This document shows positions 63,868-64,000 of a stretch of 64,000 nucleotides of DNA, one piece after another. The position numbers and the translations under genes are program-made. The number at the start of each line of letters is the position of its first letter. Position 1 is the stretch's first letter. The stretch comes from Blautia liquoris (GTDB taxonomy: Bacteria; Bacillota; Clostridia; Lachnospirales; Lachnospiraceae), in assembly GCF_015159595.1 (NCBI RefSeq), contig NZ_CP063304.1, positions 2,356,001 to 2,420,000 on the forward strand. The letters are read 5' to 3'. Below the pieces are notes generated by a model. That model saw only the letters and a program-made list of their open reading frames with translations. It ran no database searches and had not been told where the DNA came from.

Positions 63868-64000
63868 TCATAAACGCCTCTTTTTTCGTAAAACGATGAC
63901 AGAAAGTATCTCCGCCATACTGATCAGCAGCACAGACCCAGTAAGATAGGGCAGTACTCCTTTTCCGCCGGAGCTTGGCGTTGCCATCAGCTGCAGGTTC
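63868..64000 (-). CDS. C-terminal end of a third cell-wall-anchored protein (partial)
   Basis: The last 43 residues of a protein that begins beyond the window. They show a sortase-signal-like TPSSGGKG, a hydrophobic membrane segment (LTGSVLLISMAEILSVIVL) and a basic tail RKKRRL before the stop. The signal is atypical (TPSSG against LPXTG). The layout matches the two following genes, so it is probably another pilus or surface subunit. Confidence 0.75.
   Translation of the reverse strand, partial: NLQLMATPSSGGKGVLPYLTGSVLLISMAEILSVIVLRKKRRL

Overview
The window reads as a chromosome segment of an anaerobic Gram-positive gut-type Clostridia, most likely Lachnospiraceae. The grounds are moderate to low GC, AGGAGG ribosome sites before almost every gene, YesM/YesN two-component pairs beside binding-protein sugar transporters that lack their own ATPase, molybdenum hydroxylases, many URO-D-type methyltransferases and a class C sortase pilus locus. 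This is a judgement from gene content. No rRNA, tRNA, phage gene, transposase or CRISPR array was seen.

Left part (1-5078, minus strand): a response regulator, sensor kinase and membrane-anchored sugar-binding sensor, joined by 14-base overlaps, sit in front of an MglB-type transporter lipoprotein cut by the window edge. Next (5224-12922, plus strand) is a molybdenum block: a ModE-like regulator with a degenerate MobA-like domain, a MocA-type cytidylyltransferase, a three-subunit xanthine-dehydrogenase-type hydroxylase and a second hydroxylase with its Fe-S and Mo parts fused. Then come a barrel-fold protein of unknown role, an old-yellow-enzyme/enoate-reductase flavoprotein with a divergent TetR regulator, a His-rich small protein plus CobW GTPase plus two URO-D-type methyltransferases, a PucR regulator, a TIM-barrel isomerase, a MalY-type lyase and an APC permease.

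Middle part: an M-box (Mg2+) riboswitch with its own promoter, terminator and a possible leader peptide precedes MgtA. A seven-gene minus-strand operon follows (sugar ABC binding protein, two permeases, split transketolase, cupin, transaldolase-like aldolase). A second ABC system (34904-44395) is interleaved with three more URO-D-type proteins and two related LacI regulators, with a striking AACGTT operator array. A GH120 beta-xylosidase, an AraC regulator and a third ABC system with its own YesM/YesN pair follow, which suggests xylo-oligosaccharide use.

Right part (55297 to the end, minus strand): a sortase-assembled pilus locus with three cell-wall-anchored proteins (one cut by the edge) and two class C sortases.

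The most interesting unexplained signal is a dispersed non-coding element of about 155-159 nt found at 28873-29027, at 41968-42122 and as a four-unit tandem array at 47041-47667, with terminal inverted repeats and stems that differ between copies by compensatory changes. Shorter or decayed relatives occur at several other sites. A second strong theme is the repeated pairing of Zn-type URO-D methyltransferases with sugar ABC transporters and CobW in the absence of any visible corrinoid protein.
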